A DNA stretch of 26,574 nucleotides from Oscillospiraceae bacterium (lineage in GTDB: Bacteria; Bacillota_A; Clostridia; Oscillospirales; WRJC01), in assembly GCA_009785015.1 (NCBI GenBank), contig WQXD01000020.1, forward strand, positions 1 through 26,574, in the 5' to 3' direction. Made by a program: the position numbers and the translations under genes. Below are positions 1-7,909 of this stretch, one piece after another (the first letter of the stretch is position 1; the number at the start of each line of letters is the position of its first letter). The notes under the pieces are model-generated. The model made no database searches. It had not been told where the DNA came from and saw only the letters and a list, made by a program, of their open reading frames with translations.

Positions 1-434
1 CGGACGATATACGATTTTCCAATCGTCCCCCCTGTTCGGGCTATCATTATATCCCTATTCCGTAAACCGTAAACCGTAAATTCTCGGTCGGTAGGATTGC
101 AAAATGGGACAGATGCCCAATCAACTTTATTATTTTGAATATCAGTTATCCTCAATAATTTTATAATTCCCGTTGTTTCCGCAGACGCTGTATATCCATA
201 ATGTATGTTCTCTGATAATATTTCAAGCCTCGTCCATGCCCAATTATCCGGCACGTCGAACGGTATCTCATCGTCGATACAACGCTCGTTTTCGCCGCGC
301 TTCTCATAATGAGAATTATGGGTATCACCATTGTCTTTTGTGGCGCGATAAATTATAGATTCGTTTTCTTGGTGTCGACGTTTCCCCAAACCCCTCAAAT
401 TGTTCGCTATCGCTCCAATTTTTTCAAGCTGGAT
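1..434 (-). pseudogene. hsdS: Type I restriction-modification specificity subunit (HsdS), 5' part, truncated/decayed
   Basis: Read on the minus strand from 434 to the window edge, one open frame of 144 codons has typical HsdS text: SIIYRATKDN, then HNSHYEKRGEN, CIDDEIPFDVPDNWAWTRL, LLRITDIQNNKVDWASVPFC and DIMIARTGGTIGKSYIV. This is the linker and first target-recognition domain of a type I DNA-specificity subunit, which directs the methylase/nuclease complex to its site. The frame has no ATG and begins just after a TGA at 435-437. Restoring one A in the A6 run near 417-421 would join it to about 18 more plausible codons, which are again preceded by a stop and lack a start. The N-terminus therefore looks lost or frameshifted. 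The gene continues beyond position 1, so hsdM/hsdR may lie outside. Family assignment is firm; whether it is dead or an assembly error is not. Confidence 0.8.
61..80. repeat. Heptanucleotide tandem repeat inside hsdS
   Basis: CGTAAAC is repeated just under three times (61-67, 68-74, 75-80 lacking the last base). It lies within the hsdS reading frame, and the frame is open on both sides. A change of one unit would shift the frame. Confidence 0.6.
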
Positions 435-491
435 TCATCGTCTGCCACGCTTCCTGCGAAGGCAATAATTTTTTATTTTATATCAAAATGA

Positions 492-520
492 TTGACAAAA
501 CATACGATGTCATGTATAAT
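492..520 (+). promoter_or_regulatory. Sigma-A-type promoter for the Gfo/Idh-nitrilase operon
   Basis: Perfect -35 TTGACA at 492-497 and perfect -10 TATAAT at 515-520, separated by 17 bp. It points to the plus-strand operon starting at 691 and would start RNA near 527. The region 435-690 has no protein gene other than this promoter and the leader. Confidence 0.85.
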
Positions 521-526
521 AATATC

Positions 527-675
527 CATAATCAAATGAAAAAGAAAAACATGAAGTAAGAAGCGAAAAGAGCCCTCTTTTAAAAAGAGGGTGGCACGCG
601 AGAACCCAAAAAAGCACGATAAAACCACGAAAAAACCGCGTGACGGGTGTTTTTTGAAATCAATATCCAAAATAT
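527..675 (+). promoter_or_regulatory. Structured 5' leader with a T-box-like motif and a T-tract hairpin (tentative)
   Basis: The leader between the promoter and the first gene is about 160 nt. It holds a hairpin CCCTCTTTT (573-581) / AAAAGAGGG (583-591). The 3' arm runs into AGGGTGGCACGCG (588-600), close to the T-box antiterminator core AGGGTGGNACCGCG but one C short. Downstream, a run of A and C around 628-636 can pair with GTTTTTT at 649-655, which would resemble an intrinsic terminator. A full T-box has a Stem I of about 100 nt, and there is no room for one after the promoter. It may be a reduced or remnant T-box, another attenuator, or chance. Confidence 0.3.
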
Positions 676-686
676 AAGGAGGTGAT
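676..686 (+). promoter_or_regulatory. Full-length Shine-Dalgarno that decides a CTG start
   Basis: AAGGAGGTGAT matches the 16S rRNA 3' end over 11 bases. Counting 8 nt from GGAGG lands on CTG at 691. The GTG at 682 lies inside the SD itself and cannot be the start, and no ATG is in frame nearby. Confidence 0.75.
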
Positions 687-690
687 ATTT

Positions 691-1653
691 CTGCTTGATA
701 TATCGATTGTGGGCTGCGGGGGCATGGCGCACGGCATACATATGCCCTGCGTACTCGAGTACGGCGGAGCAAATGTGATTTCGTGCGCGGATATAAACGG
801 CGCGGCAGCCAAATCGCTGAGCGAAAAATACAACATACCGCTCTATTTCACCGACTATAACGAGATGCTCGAGAAGACAAAACCGGACGCCGTCGTATGC
901 CTTGTCTCCGAGAACGCCGTGGCGAAGGCGGCATGCGACATCCTGCAAAAATGTCCGGTGCTGCTCGAGAAGCCGCCGGGAAAAACCGTCTGGGAAACCG
1001 AGCTTATATCCTCAGCGTCAAAAAAGAGCGGGAACTTCAACATGGTGGCCTTCAACCGGCGCTTCGCCCCGGTTTACGTGAAATTAAAAGAGCTGCTCGC
1101 CGAAGACAAAAGCAAAATAATCTACATCGACTATAAGTTTCACCGCGTAAAACGCCACGAAAACAATTTTGAGGACACCGCGATCCACGCAATTGACACG
1201 GTGAGATATTTGGCCGGCTGCGATTTCCGGCGGGTGGAGATAAGATATCAGAAAATGCCGCATTTGGGCGAAAAAGTGGCGAACTATTACATATATTTCG
1301 AATTTGCGAACAAAACGTCCGCCACATCCGAGATACTCGTTTCCACAGGCGAAATTTTTGAAGGCTGCGAAATCCACGCTGAAAACGCCGTATACCGCGC
1401 GGCTCTGCCCGTAAACGGCGAGTACGGCAGCATCGGATACAAAAACGCGGAGGGAAAAGCTTACTCCGTCGACAAAGACACGATATGCCCGCGCCCCGAG
1501 CAGCATCTCACCCACGGGTTTTACAACGAGCACCGGCATTTTTACGAATGTCTCAAACAAGGCAAAGATCCGGGCAACGGGGCAGACACGGCGAGCCAGA
1601 GCGTGGCGGTATGCCAGGCGATCAAAAACCGTGAAAACACGGTGATATTTTAA
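691..1653 (+). CDS. Gfo/Idh/MocA family oxidoreductase
   Basis: Predicted cytosolic NAD(P)-dependent oxidoreductase of about 320 residues, acting on a sugar, inositol or related polyol; the exact substrate cannot be read. The N-terminal Rossmann fold opens with ISIVGCGGMAHG (dinucleotide-binding GxGxxA/G type). The family's catalytic EKP motif is at residues 93-95 (LLEKPPGKT), and the C-terminal domain has the conserved histidine segment DTAIHAIDTVRY (H166). A start at CTG 691 is preferred because of the 11-base SD at 676-686. This makes the protein begin LLDISIVGCGG, as in relatives that begin MLDIAIVG. First gene of an operon with the nitrilase-like gene (29 nt gap), a second Gfo/Idh gene and a solute-binding protein. 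The paralogue at 3068 is clearly different in sequence, so the two are not a recent duplication. Confidence 0.88.
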   Translation: MLDISIVGCGGMAHGIHMPCVLEYGGANVISCADINGAAAKSLSEKYNIPLYFTDYNEMLEKTKPDAVVCLVSENAVAKAACDILQKCPVLLEKPPGKTVWETELISSASKKSGNFNMVAFNRRFAPVYVKLKELLAEDKSKIIYIDYKFHRVKRHENNFEDTAIHAIDTVRYLAGCDFRRVEIRYQKMPHLGEKVANYYIYFEFANKTSATSEILVSTGEIFEGCEIHAENAVYRAALPVNGEYGSIGYKNAEGKAYSVDKDTICPRPEQHLTHGFYNEHRHFYECLKQGKDPGNGADTASQSVAVCQAIKNRENTVIF

Positions 1654-1682
1654 TTTTAAAATAAAGAAAGGGCAGGCGGAAA

Positions 1683-3035
1683 ATGAACGGCGGAAAATAT
1701 ACGGTTATAAAAACCCTGTGCAAATCCGATTTTACCGAAGCGGCGGGACGCGAGAACTGGGAGCCGAAATTCGTGTACGGCCACTTGAGCCCGTTTTTTC
1801 GCGCGGACGAGGACGGGCTGACCGTAACGGGCAACGGCGGGGTGAACACTTTCGGCTGGTACAGCCGCAGTTTCGGAGTCGAAGGCGGCAAATGTTACCT
1901 TTTGAAAACGGTGTTCGCCGTAAAGGGAATCGACGATATAAACTTAAATATACTCAACCTTCTCACCTGGCGCATAAAAGGCAGGCCCGAAAGTTCCCCC
2001 GCGCAGGACAATGTCACGCATTATCGCAAATTGGGGGATTGTATCGTCGGGGAACAGGCGTTTATGTGCCATGCGGACACGCAGAGCGTCGATGTGGGGC
2101 TGCTTTTGCGCCATTCGCCCGACGGCGGCGTCACCTGGAAAAGCATGGAGCTCTCCGAGGTGGAGCCGCCCAAAAAACGCCCCGTGAGGGTTTCGGCCAC
2201 GAAGTGGTTGGTCAGCGGGTACTGCGAGGGAAAAGAGGACAACAGGGCCAAAGTCAAAACTCTGATCGAGACCGCCGGCGCTTCCAAATCGGATATCATA
2301 GTGCTGCCGGAGTTCACGCCGTACTACGATTACACAATGGAAGCCGCATCCGTCGCAGAGCGGGTCCCCGACGGGGAATTCTGCGTGTTTTTGTCCGGGC
2401 TGGCAAGGGAAAACAATATAAACGTGGCAGCCGGAATCCTCGAGCTCGCCGAAGACGGCACCACCTACAACACCTGCGTGATATTTGACCGCGCGGGCAA
2501 ATATGTGGGCGCTTACCGCAAAATACACCTGTACTGGCCCGAAACGATGTTCAACGGCACCACCCCGGGCGACGATTCGCCGGTGTTCGACCTCGATTTC
2601 GGCAGGGTCGGCGTGATGATATGTTACGACAGCTGGTACGGCGAATGCGCGAGGCTGCTCGCGCTCAAGGGGGCGGAGATCATACTGTTCCCCGCGGCCG
2701 GATATGAAGAAAAAGTGCTTCCCGCCAGGGCCGTCGACAACAACGTCTACATCGTGTGCGCGCAGCTCAACAGCTCGTCGTATATATTGGACACAAGGGG
2801 CGAATGCCTCGCCAAAATAGACCAGTCGGAAAAATTCGGCGTCGAAACGGTCGAGATAGATTTGTCCGTCCGCCAGCTGCCCCACGTAAACGGCGGCGGC
2901 AACATGAACTCCGGGAGCGGGGGCCGCCGCTCGGTGCGAAACAGCCGCTCAGACAAGATACACCGCGAAATCCTGCGGGAGATGGGAACCTGGGAAGACC
3001 GCGAGGAATATTCCACTTGGGTTTATGGGAAATAA
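1683..3035 (+). CDS. Carbon-nitrogen hydrolase (nitrilase superfamily) with an extra N-terminal domain
   Basis: Protein of 450 residues. Residues ~172-440 form a nitrilase-superfamily domain with the full catalytic triad visible: Glu210 (IVLPEFTPY), Lys280 (GAYRKIHLY) and Cys314 (GVMICYDSWYG). The later segment PARAVDNNVYIVCAQ is also typical. Such enzymes hydrolyse amides, nitriles or carbamoyl groups; the substrate here is unknown. The first ~165 residues are an additional, probably beta-rich domain rich in aromatic and glycine residues (NTFGWYSRSF, RHSPDGGVTWK) that I cannot name with certainty. It recalls carbohydrate-binding-like beta-sandwich extensions. No signal peptide is visible, so it is probably cytosolic. 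It sits between two Gfo/Idh genes, which suggests removal of an N-acyl or amide group from a sugar-like compound. Confidence 0.88.
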   Translation: MNGGKYTVIKTLCKSDFTEAAGRENWEPKFVYGHLSPFFRADEDGLTVTGNGGVNTFGWYSRSFGVEGGKCYLLKTVFAVKGIDDINLNILNLLTWRIKGRPESSPAQDNVTHYRKLGDCIVGEQAFMCHADTQSVDVGLLLRHSPDGGVTWKSMELSEVEPPKKRPVRVSATKWLVSGYCEGKEDNRAKVKTLIETAGASKSDIIVLPEFTPYYDYTMEAASVAERVPDGEFCVFLSGLARENNINVAAGILELAEDGTTYNTCVIFDRAGKYVGAYRKIHLYWPETMFNGTTPGDDSPVFDLDFGRVGVMICYDSWYGECARLLALKGAEIILFPAAGYEEKVLPARAVDNNVYIVCAQLNSSSYILDTRGECLAKIDQSEKFGVETVEIDLSVRQLPHVNGGGNMNSGSGGRRSVRNSRSDKIHREILREMGTWEDREEYSTWVYGK

Positions 3036-3067
3036 AAAATTAATAAAATCGGGAGGAGAAAATAAAA

Positions 3068-4057
3068 ATGGAAAAATTCAAAATGGCGTTTATAGGCTGC
3101 GGCGGGCGCGCGAACCAGGTCATATACCCGGCGTTTGACTATCATGACGATGTGGAGTTTGTCGGTATATGCGACATCGACGCGCAGCGCTTAAAGACCA
3201 CCGCTGATCTGTACAACATCCCCGAAGAGAAGCGCTACGGGCAATTCGGCGTGTATGATTACCAGCGCATGTTAAAAGAGCTCAGGCCGGACGGGGTCGC
3301 GGCCATCGGGCATCCGCACATCATGTACGACATATGGGAATGGTGCCTGACAAACGGCTTTAACCTGTATATCGAAAAGCCGTTTGCCTTAACCGTCCAT
3401 CAGGCCAAAATGCTCACATATCTCGCAAACAAAAATAAATGCACGACGCAGGTGTCCTTCCAGAGAAGGAGCACGCCGTGCGTCATGCGCGCCTACGACG
3501 AATGCAAAAAGCGCGGCGATATAACCGTCGCAGTGTGCAAGTTCTATAAGTACTACATCCAGCCCTACACCTGCGCCAGGGACCACATGATGGACGACGC
3601 AGTCCACGCCATAGACACGATACGCTGGATGTGCGGCGGGGAATTGGTCGGCTTGGCTTCGAATATGCGGGCGTATGAGGTGCCCAACTACAATATAATA
3701 AACGCGATGATGACTTTTGACAACGGCTCAACCGGTATTCTGATGAACAACTGGTCGTCGGGGAAGCGGATATTCGCAGTCGAAATGCACGCTCCCGGAA
3801 TCTATGTCGAGGCGGAGCACGAAGTGGGGGCCAGTATATACCGCGACGGAAGCCTTGCGCCCGAATTCATATCGGCCGAAGAAGCGGCAAAAAGCGAGGA
3901 TTATTACAATCATTCGGGGCTTGTGGTCAAGACGCGCGATTTTATCGATTGCTGCCGCTCGAAAAAGGCCTGCGCTTCGGATTTCAACGACGCGTATAAA
4001 ACGATGGAAATCGCCGAAAAGATACTCGCCCAGACGCTGCTGGGAAAAGGGGTATGA
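3068..4057 (+). CDS. Gfo/Idh/MocA family oxidoreductase
   Basis: NAD(P)-dependent oxidoreductase of 329 residues. The Rossmann entry is FIGCGGRANQ near residue 8, the catalytic EKP is at 103-105 (LYIEKPFALT), and MMDDAVHAIDTIRW with His180 is the family's active-site histidine region. Good ribosome binding site GGGAGGAG at 3051-3058. It follows the nitrilase-like gene by 32 nt, and its TGA (4055-4057) is followed one base later by the ATG of the solute-binding protein, so the two are probably co-translated. It likely oxidises or epimerises a cyclic polyol or sugar taken up by the same pathway; substrate not determinable. Confidence 0.9.
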   Translation: MEKFKMAFIGCGGRANQVIYPAFDYHDDVEFVGICDIDAQRLKTTADLYNIPEEKRYGQFGVYDYQRMLKELRPDGVAAIGHPHIMYDIWEWCLTNGFNLYIEKPFALTVHQAKMLTYLANKNKCTTQVSFQRRSTPCVMRAYDECKKRGDITVAVCKFYKYYIQPYTCARDHMMDDAVHAIDTIRWMCGGELVGLASNMRAYEVPNYNIINAMMTFDNGSTGILMNNWSSGKRIFAVEMHAPGIYVEAEHEVGASIYRDGSLAPEFISAEEAAKSEDYYNHSGLVVKTRDFIDCCRSKKACASDFNDAYKTMEIAEKILAQTLLGKGV

Positions 4058-4058
4058 G

Positions 4059-5588
4059 ATGAAAACGAAACACAGATATATATTTTTGACCGTCATTCTG
4101 CTTTTATTTTCCGCCTTTATTTTCTCATGCGGTTCCGGCGACTCCAAAAATCAGGAAAACAACGAAGCGCAAAACAACCGGGGAGCCGAAGGCGAAACCG
4201 AAGAACAAGAAAGCAGACCCGACGAAGTTGCCAAAGTGCTGGCGAGCCTGCCCGAAATTGATATGAAGGGCCGAACCGTCACCTTTTTGACTTCAAACTG
4301 GGGCGGTATGCGCGGGACGCCCGAAGGCGAGGCCATTTGGGGAATGCAGTTTGACATTCTCGTGGAAGAACTGACGGGAGACGCTTTAAACGACGCGACC
4401 TACAACAGAAACAAGGCGATGGAAGACAAATACAACTGCTCTATAGCGGAGATAAACGTCGCCGGGCAGGGGGATGCCAACAATCTGCTGAACAAGGCGG
4501 TAAAAGCGGGCGATGCCGCGTATGATTTCATGCTGTGCCGCATGCAGGCCTATCAGAACTTGGGCGCGGCGGGGACGATCATAAATTTGGACAATCTCGA
4601 ATATGTCGATTTCACCAACCCCTGGTGGGATCAGAATTCCGTTAGTGACCTTTCGATAATGCACAAGCGCTTCATGGTGTGCAGCGATATAACGATATCG
4701 GACAACGGCGCCACGGGAGTCATCGTGTTCAACAAAAAGCTGCTCTCCGAAAACGCGCTGGACGACCCGTACAAGCTCGTAAAAGAGGGCAACTGGACCC
4801 TCGAAAAATTTTTCGCTTTGACGAAAGAAGTTTCAAAAGACCTGAACGGCGATTCCGTGATGGATGAAAACGACCGCTACGGCTTTTTTTACCAGCGCGA
4901 CACGGTGCTTTCGTTTTTGAGCGGAAGCGGCGAAAGGGTCGGAAAAAAAGACGAAAACGACATACCGCATATAACGCTGTCAAGCGAGTCGGCAATCGGC
5001 AACATAACCTACACGTTTGAAAACCTGTATGACAAAACCTCATGCTTCAACGTGATGCATCTTTTGGGAGATTTCAATGTGGGAATGGACGCCATGTTCC
5101 AAAACGACCAGGCGCTGTTCATGTGGATACGGATGGTCAACATCGTCCCGCTGCGCTCCATGCCGACCGATTTCGGCGTTTTGCCCATCCCGAAAAAAGA
5201 TACGGCGCAAAACTATTATTCGTGCGATGTCAATTCATGGACGGGGCTGGGGATAACCGTTCCGATGACCGCTTCCGAGATGGATACCATGGGCGTCTTT
5301 CTCGAGGCATACGCGGCCGAGTCCCACAGGCGCGTAAAGCCCGCCTATTACGATGTGCTGCTGAGCGGCAAAGTGGCGCGCGATGAGGAATCCTTGGATA
5401 TGCTCGATATCATCTTCGGCAACCGGACCTACGACATAGGCGCGATAGGGACATACGGGCAGCTGAACGAACTGATATATTTGGTCATGACCTATGACAT
5501 GAATCTGACCTCCTGGGTGGAAAAAAGGTTGGACAAGGCCCAAAAGGATATCGACAAATTGGTCGGGAAAATAGAGGCTCTGGATTAA
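4059..5588 (+). CDS. Extracellular solute-binding lipoprotein (ABC importer type)
   Basis: Protein of 509 residues. It starts with a short basic stretch and a hydrophobic segment ending FIFSC, so Cys24 is the probable lipidated residue, followed by an acidic, Gln/Asn/Glu-rich linker (to ~55). The rest reads as a large sugar-type solute-binding protein, including a calcium-loop-like DLNGDSVMDEND common in clostridial members. The open frame extends upstream to 3804 but overlaps the preceding gene; ATG 4059 begins the signal peptide. Last gene of the operon; its stop is only 8 nt from the convergent stop of the CotH gene at 5597, with no clear terminator. No permease or ATPase partner follows, so it must work with a transporter encoded elsewhere or act as a binding or sensing protein. 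Confidence 0.88.
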   Translation: MKTKHRYIFLTVILLLFSAFIFSCGSGDSKNQENNEAQNNRGAEGETEEQESRPDEVAKVLASLPEIDMKGRTVTFLTSNWGGMRGTPEGEAIWGMQFDILVEELTGDALNDATYNRNKAMEDKYNCSIAEINVAGQGDANNLLNKAVKAGDAAYDFMLCRMQAYQNLGAAGTIINLDNLEYVDFTNPWWDQNSVSDLSIMHKRFMVCSDITISDNGATGVIVFNKKLLSENALDDPYKLVKEGNWTLEKFFALTKEVSKDLNGDSVMDENDRYGFFYQRDTVLSFLSGSGERVGKKDENDIPHITLSSESAIGNITYTFENLYDKTSCFNVMHLLGDFNVGMDAMFQNDQALFMWIRMVNIVPLRSMPTDFGVLPIPKKDTAQNYYSCDVNSWTGLGITVPMTASEMDTMGVFLEAYAAESHRRVKPAYYDVLLSGKVARDEESLDMLDIIFGNRTYDIGAIGTYGQLNELIYLVMTYDMNLTSWVEKRLDKAQKDIDKLVGKIEALD

Positions 5589-5596
5589 AGCCAAAC

Positions 5597-7909
5597 TCAT
5601 TTTTTCTCAAACTCGGGAGTGAGCGTCAAATCATTTTGCATTTCAAAGCTCAGCGTTTCGGATACCTCGCCGTTTTCGGCCCATTTGACAAACTTGTACC
5701 CGTAATTCGGAACGGCCGTCACGCTTATCGGAATTCCGCGAAAATATATGCCTTTCCACTGCGCGCCGCCGCCCTCGACATTGATTGTATTGATGATGAC
5801 GCTTCCTTCATCTTTGCCGCCGAATCTGATTGTCAGCTCCGCCGTGCCGTCGAGGTGAAACCGGTTTTTGATATGTTCTCTCGCGGCATAAGGCCGCCGG
5901 CGGGCGAATTCCCTTATATCCTCGACATTTTGCTCCCATTGCGAAAATGATTCATTCATGCTCCAGCGGCCGATATGCTCGGCAATGTACGGCGCGATTG
6001 TCTTTTGTATCTGATCGGTTATTTCAATCACTCTGTCAGCTGCAAACGCGCTGTTCAAAAGATCGGCGCAGCGGATTATAAACCGGGTTTTAAATGCCGT
6101 ATTTTCCAGCAATGACTGTAAATACGGCATTCCCTGTATCGCGTTTTCAAGCTGATTCATATCCGCAAACGGCAGATAAAATCCGAAATCCGTATCATAC
6201 AGGCACCATCTCCATCTGCCGTCATGCCCGGTTTCGTCCGTTTTCCAAGCGGCCACGTTGCTCCATATCCAGTCCGTATTGCACACATATGTCTCCGCTA
6301 TGATATAATCGATAAAACTTTCCAAATCGGCGAGGGTTTTTACATAATCATAATTCTCGGGCCGGCTCAGATCATTGGTTTGGACATAATGCAGAAAGTC
6401 CGTATATTCGCGGACGGCCTCGGGATTTTTGCTTTTGTACTCCCCCCACCTCAGTTTTACAAACATGGCTTTATCCGGGTCGGCGCCGTAGTTTAAGGCT
6501 GTATAATCTTCATCCTGATGTTCGCGGATATTTTGTATCCCCCAATATTCGCCGTTTATGAAGACGACGGCGGGTCTGTATGCCTGCGTGCATATATTCA
6601 AATCCCGGGACAGTTCATGCAGCAATTCGTCCCTGAATGTGGTATGCTGAAGCAAATCATATGTGCCGATCAGCATTATATCGCCGTTTTTGAGCAAAAG
6701 ATGTTTGAATTTCTGTTCTTTGCCAGCGAATTTCGGGTCGTCGCCGAAGACCGGATATTTTATCGACGAATCCCCGTATCGTTTTCTCGCATATACCGAC
6801 AATGTCTTCAACGGCAAGACCGTAGAGCCGGAGCCGTGGATCCTCAGCCCCACGTCGGTCTTAAAGCCGAGTTGCCCTCCCGGTTCAAAAAATTCCAGAC
6901 TGGCGCGCCTCTCCCATTCGGGCCCCCTGAATCTGAAATTATTGCCGTTGCCCATGACGTCGCCCGGACGGCCCTCCACATAAATCCCCGTCTCATCGCC
7001 GAATAGTCCTTCGCCGTCGGACGCAATCGATATGATTGGCAGCGCGTATTTGTCCTTTATGTTTTCGCCGACAAAATACGTGTGCGTTATCACATCGCTT
7101 TCATTGCCAGAACTGTCATAGGTTTTCGCCCTCACCACCGTGGCCTTGAAAACATTGCCCCCCGGCGGCACCCAGGTATGCCCCGTTTTTATATTCGAAT
7201 ATACATTCTCTTCATCCGACCTGTCCCTGATTTTGAAGGGAGAGTCATAGACGGGCGACGACCGCGACGGCGTCTGTCCGTCCAACGTATAATATATGAC
7301 AGCATCCAAGCTGTCCGATTTTATTTCAAGCATGAATTGTTCGTCATAAAATCCGCCTGCATGCGAAAAAGTCATATTTAACAGAATTTCTTTTGATTCT
7401 TCGTTGCTTTTACCGGGAGTGGGGTCGGTAAACGTATACCAGTCATCCGTTCCGTCGGGCACGCGTCCGTATGACCTGTCTGACGCAAGGGAAACCACAT
7501 CCACACTGTCGATGACAAACCGGCCGTCCGGCGCAAACAAAGTGATTTGTTCGCCGGCCCTTTTTATTTTAAAGCTGGTATGAAGCTGCCCGCCGTACAA
7601 ATCTTTGCCCGACATCCAAATCAGCCGGAACCCGCCGGGGGCTATCACGCAGTCTTTTATTGTCCATCTATGATTTTTATCCGAAATTACGCAGCCGTTC
7701 AAATCAATTTCAGTATCTGCCGCGTTATATATTTCAATCCAGTCGCAAAAATCGCCGTCAGAATCAGAAACCGCCGTCTTATTTGACGCCATTATTTCAT
7801 TGATATAGATATGGCTGTAATAACCGGGCGAATCGTTGGCGACAGCCAAAACGACGATAACCAGCATAACCGCGCATGCCGCGGCCGCTATAATAAATGA
7901 TTTTTTCAT
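5597..7909 (-). CDS. Secreted CotH-kinase protein with lamin-tail, chitobiase-type and bacterial-repeat domains
   Basis: Protein of 770 residues with an N-terminal hydrophobic segment (residues 5-24) acting as signal peptide or anchor. Domains in order: lamin-tail domain ~34-165 (YINEIMASN, DWIEIYN, LNGCVISD); chitobiase/hexosaminidase C-terminal-like beta domain ~175-280 (IYYTLDGQTPS); CotH kinase-like domain ~300-690 (LRIHGSGSTVLPLKTLSVYA, INGEYWGIQNIREH, WCLYDTDFGF); and a C-terminal bacterial/InlB-type repeat ~692-768 (YGYKFVKWAENGE). CotH proteins are secreted atypical kinases that, in Bacillus spore coats, phosphorylate other proteins. In multidomain exported forms like this the role is mostly unknown and may involve surface or cell-wall binding. 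Its ATG overlaps the TGA of the upstream DUF1703 gene (ATGA, 7909-7906), so translation is probably coupled. Confidence 0.88.
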   Translation of the reverse strand: MKKSFIIAAAACAVMLVIVVLAVANDSPGYYSHIYINEIMASNKTAVSDSDGDFCDWIEIYNAADTEIDLNGCVISDKNHRWTIKDCVIAPGGFRLIWMSGKDLYGGQLHTSFKIKRAGEQITLFAPDGRFVIDSVDVVSLASDRSYGRVPDGTDDWYTFTDPTPGKSNEESKEILLNMTFSHAGGFYDEQFMLEIKSDSLDAVIYYTLDGQTPSRSSPVYDSPFKIRDRSDEENVYSNIKTGHTWVPPGGNVFKATVVRAKTYDSSGNESDVITHTYFVGENIKDKYALPIISIASDGEGLFGDETGIYVEGRPGDVMGNGNNFRFRGPEWERRASLEFFEPGGQLGFKTDVGLRIHGSGSTVLPLKTLSVYARKRYGDSSIKYPVFGDDPKFAGKEQKFKHLLLKNGDIMLIGTYDLLQHTTFRDELLHELSRDLNICTQAYRPAVVFINGEYWGIQNIREHQDEDYTALNYGADPDKAMFVKLRWGEYKSKNPEAVREYTDFLHYVQTNDLSRPENYDYVKTLADLESFIDYIIAETYVCNTDWIWSNVAAWKTDETGHDGRWRWCLYDTDFGFYLPFADMNQLENAIQGMPYLQSLLENTAFKTRFIIRCADLLNSAFAADRVIEITDQIQKTIAPYIAEHIGRWSMNESFSQWEQNVEDIREFARRRPYAAREHIKNRFHLDGTAELTIRFGGKDEGSVIINTINVEGGGAQWKGIYFRGIPISVTAVPNYGYKFVKWAENGEVSETLSFEMQNDLTLTPEFEKK

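Noticed and set aside
173..491. Two small plus-strand open frames at the left end
   Set aside because: They are shadows of the minus-strand hsdS remnant and lack ribosome binding sites.
1944..2885. Long minus-strand open frame (313 codons) opposite the nitrilase-like gene
   Set aside because: It is an antisense shadow: low-complexity Arg/His/Val-rich text, no motifs, and the plus-strand gene has a full catalytic triad.
3804..4058. Upstream extension of the solute-binding protein frame
   Set aside because: It overlaps the Gfo/Idh gene and gives Arg/Lys-rich nonsense; the signal peptide begins at ATG 4059.
5589..5596. Bidirectional terminator between the convergent solute-binding and CotH genes
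   Set aside because: Only 8 nt separate the stops and I see no convincing GC hairpin with T-tract.
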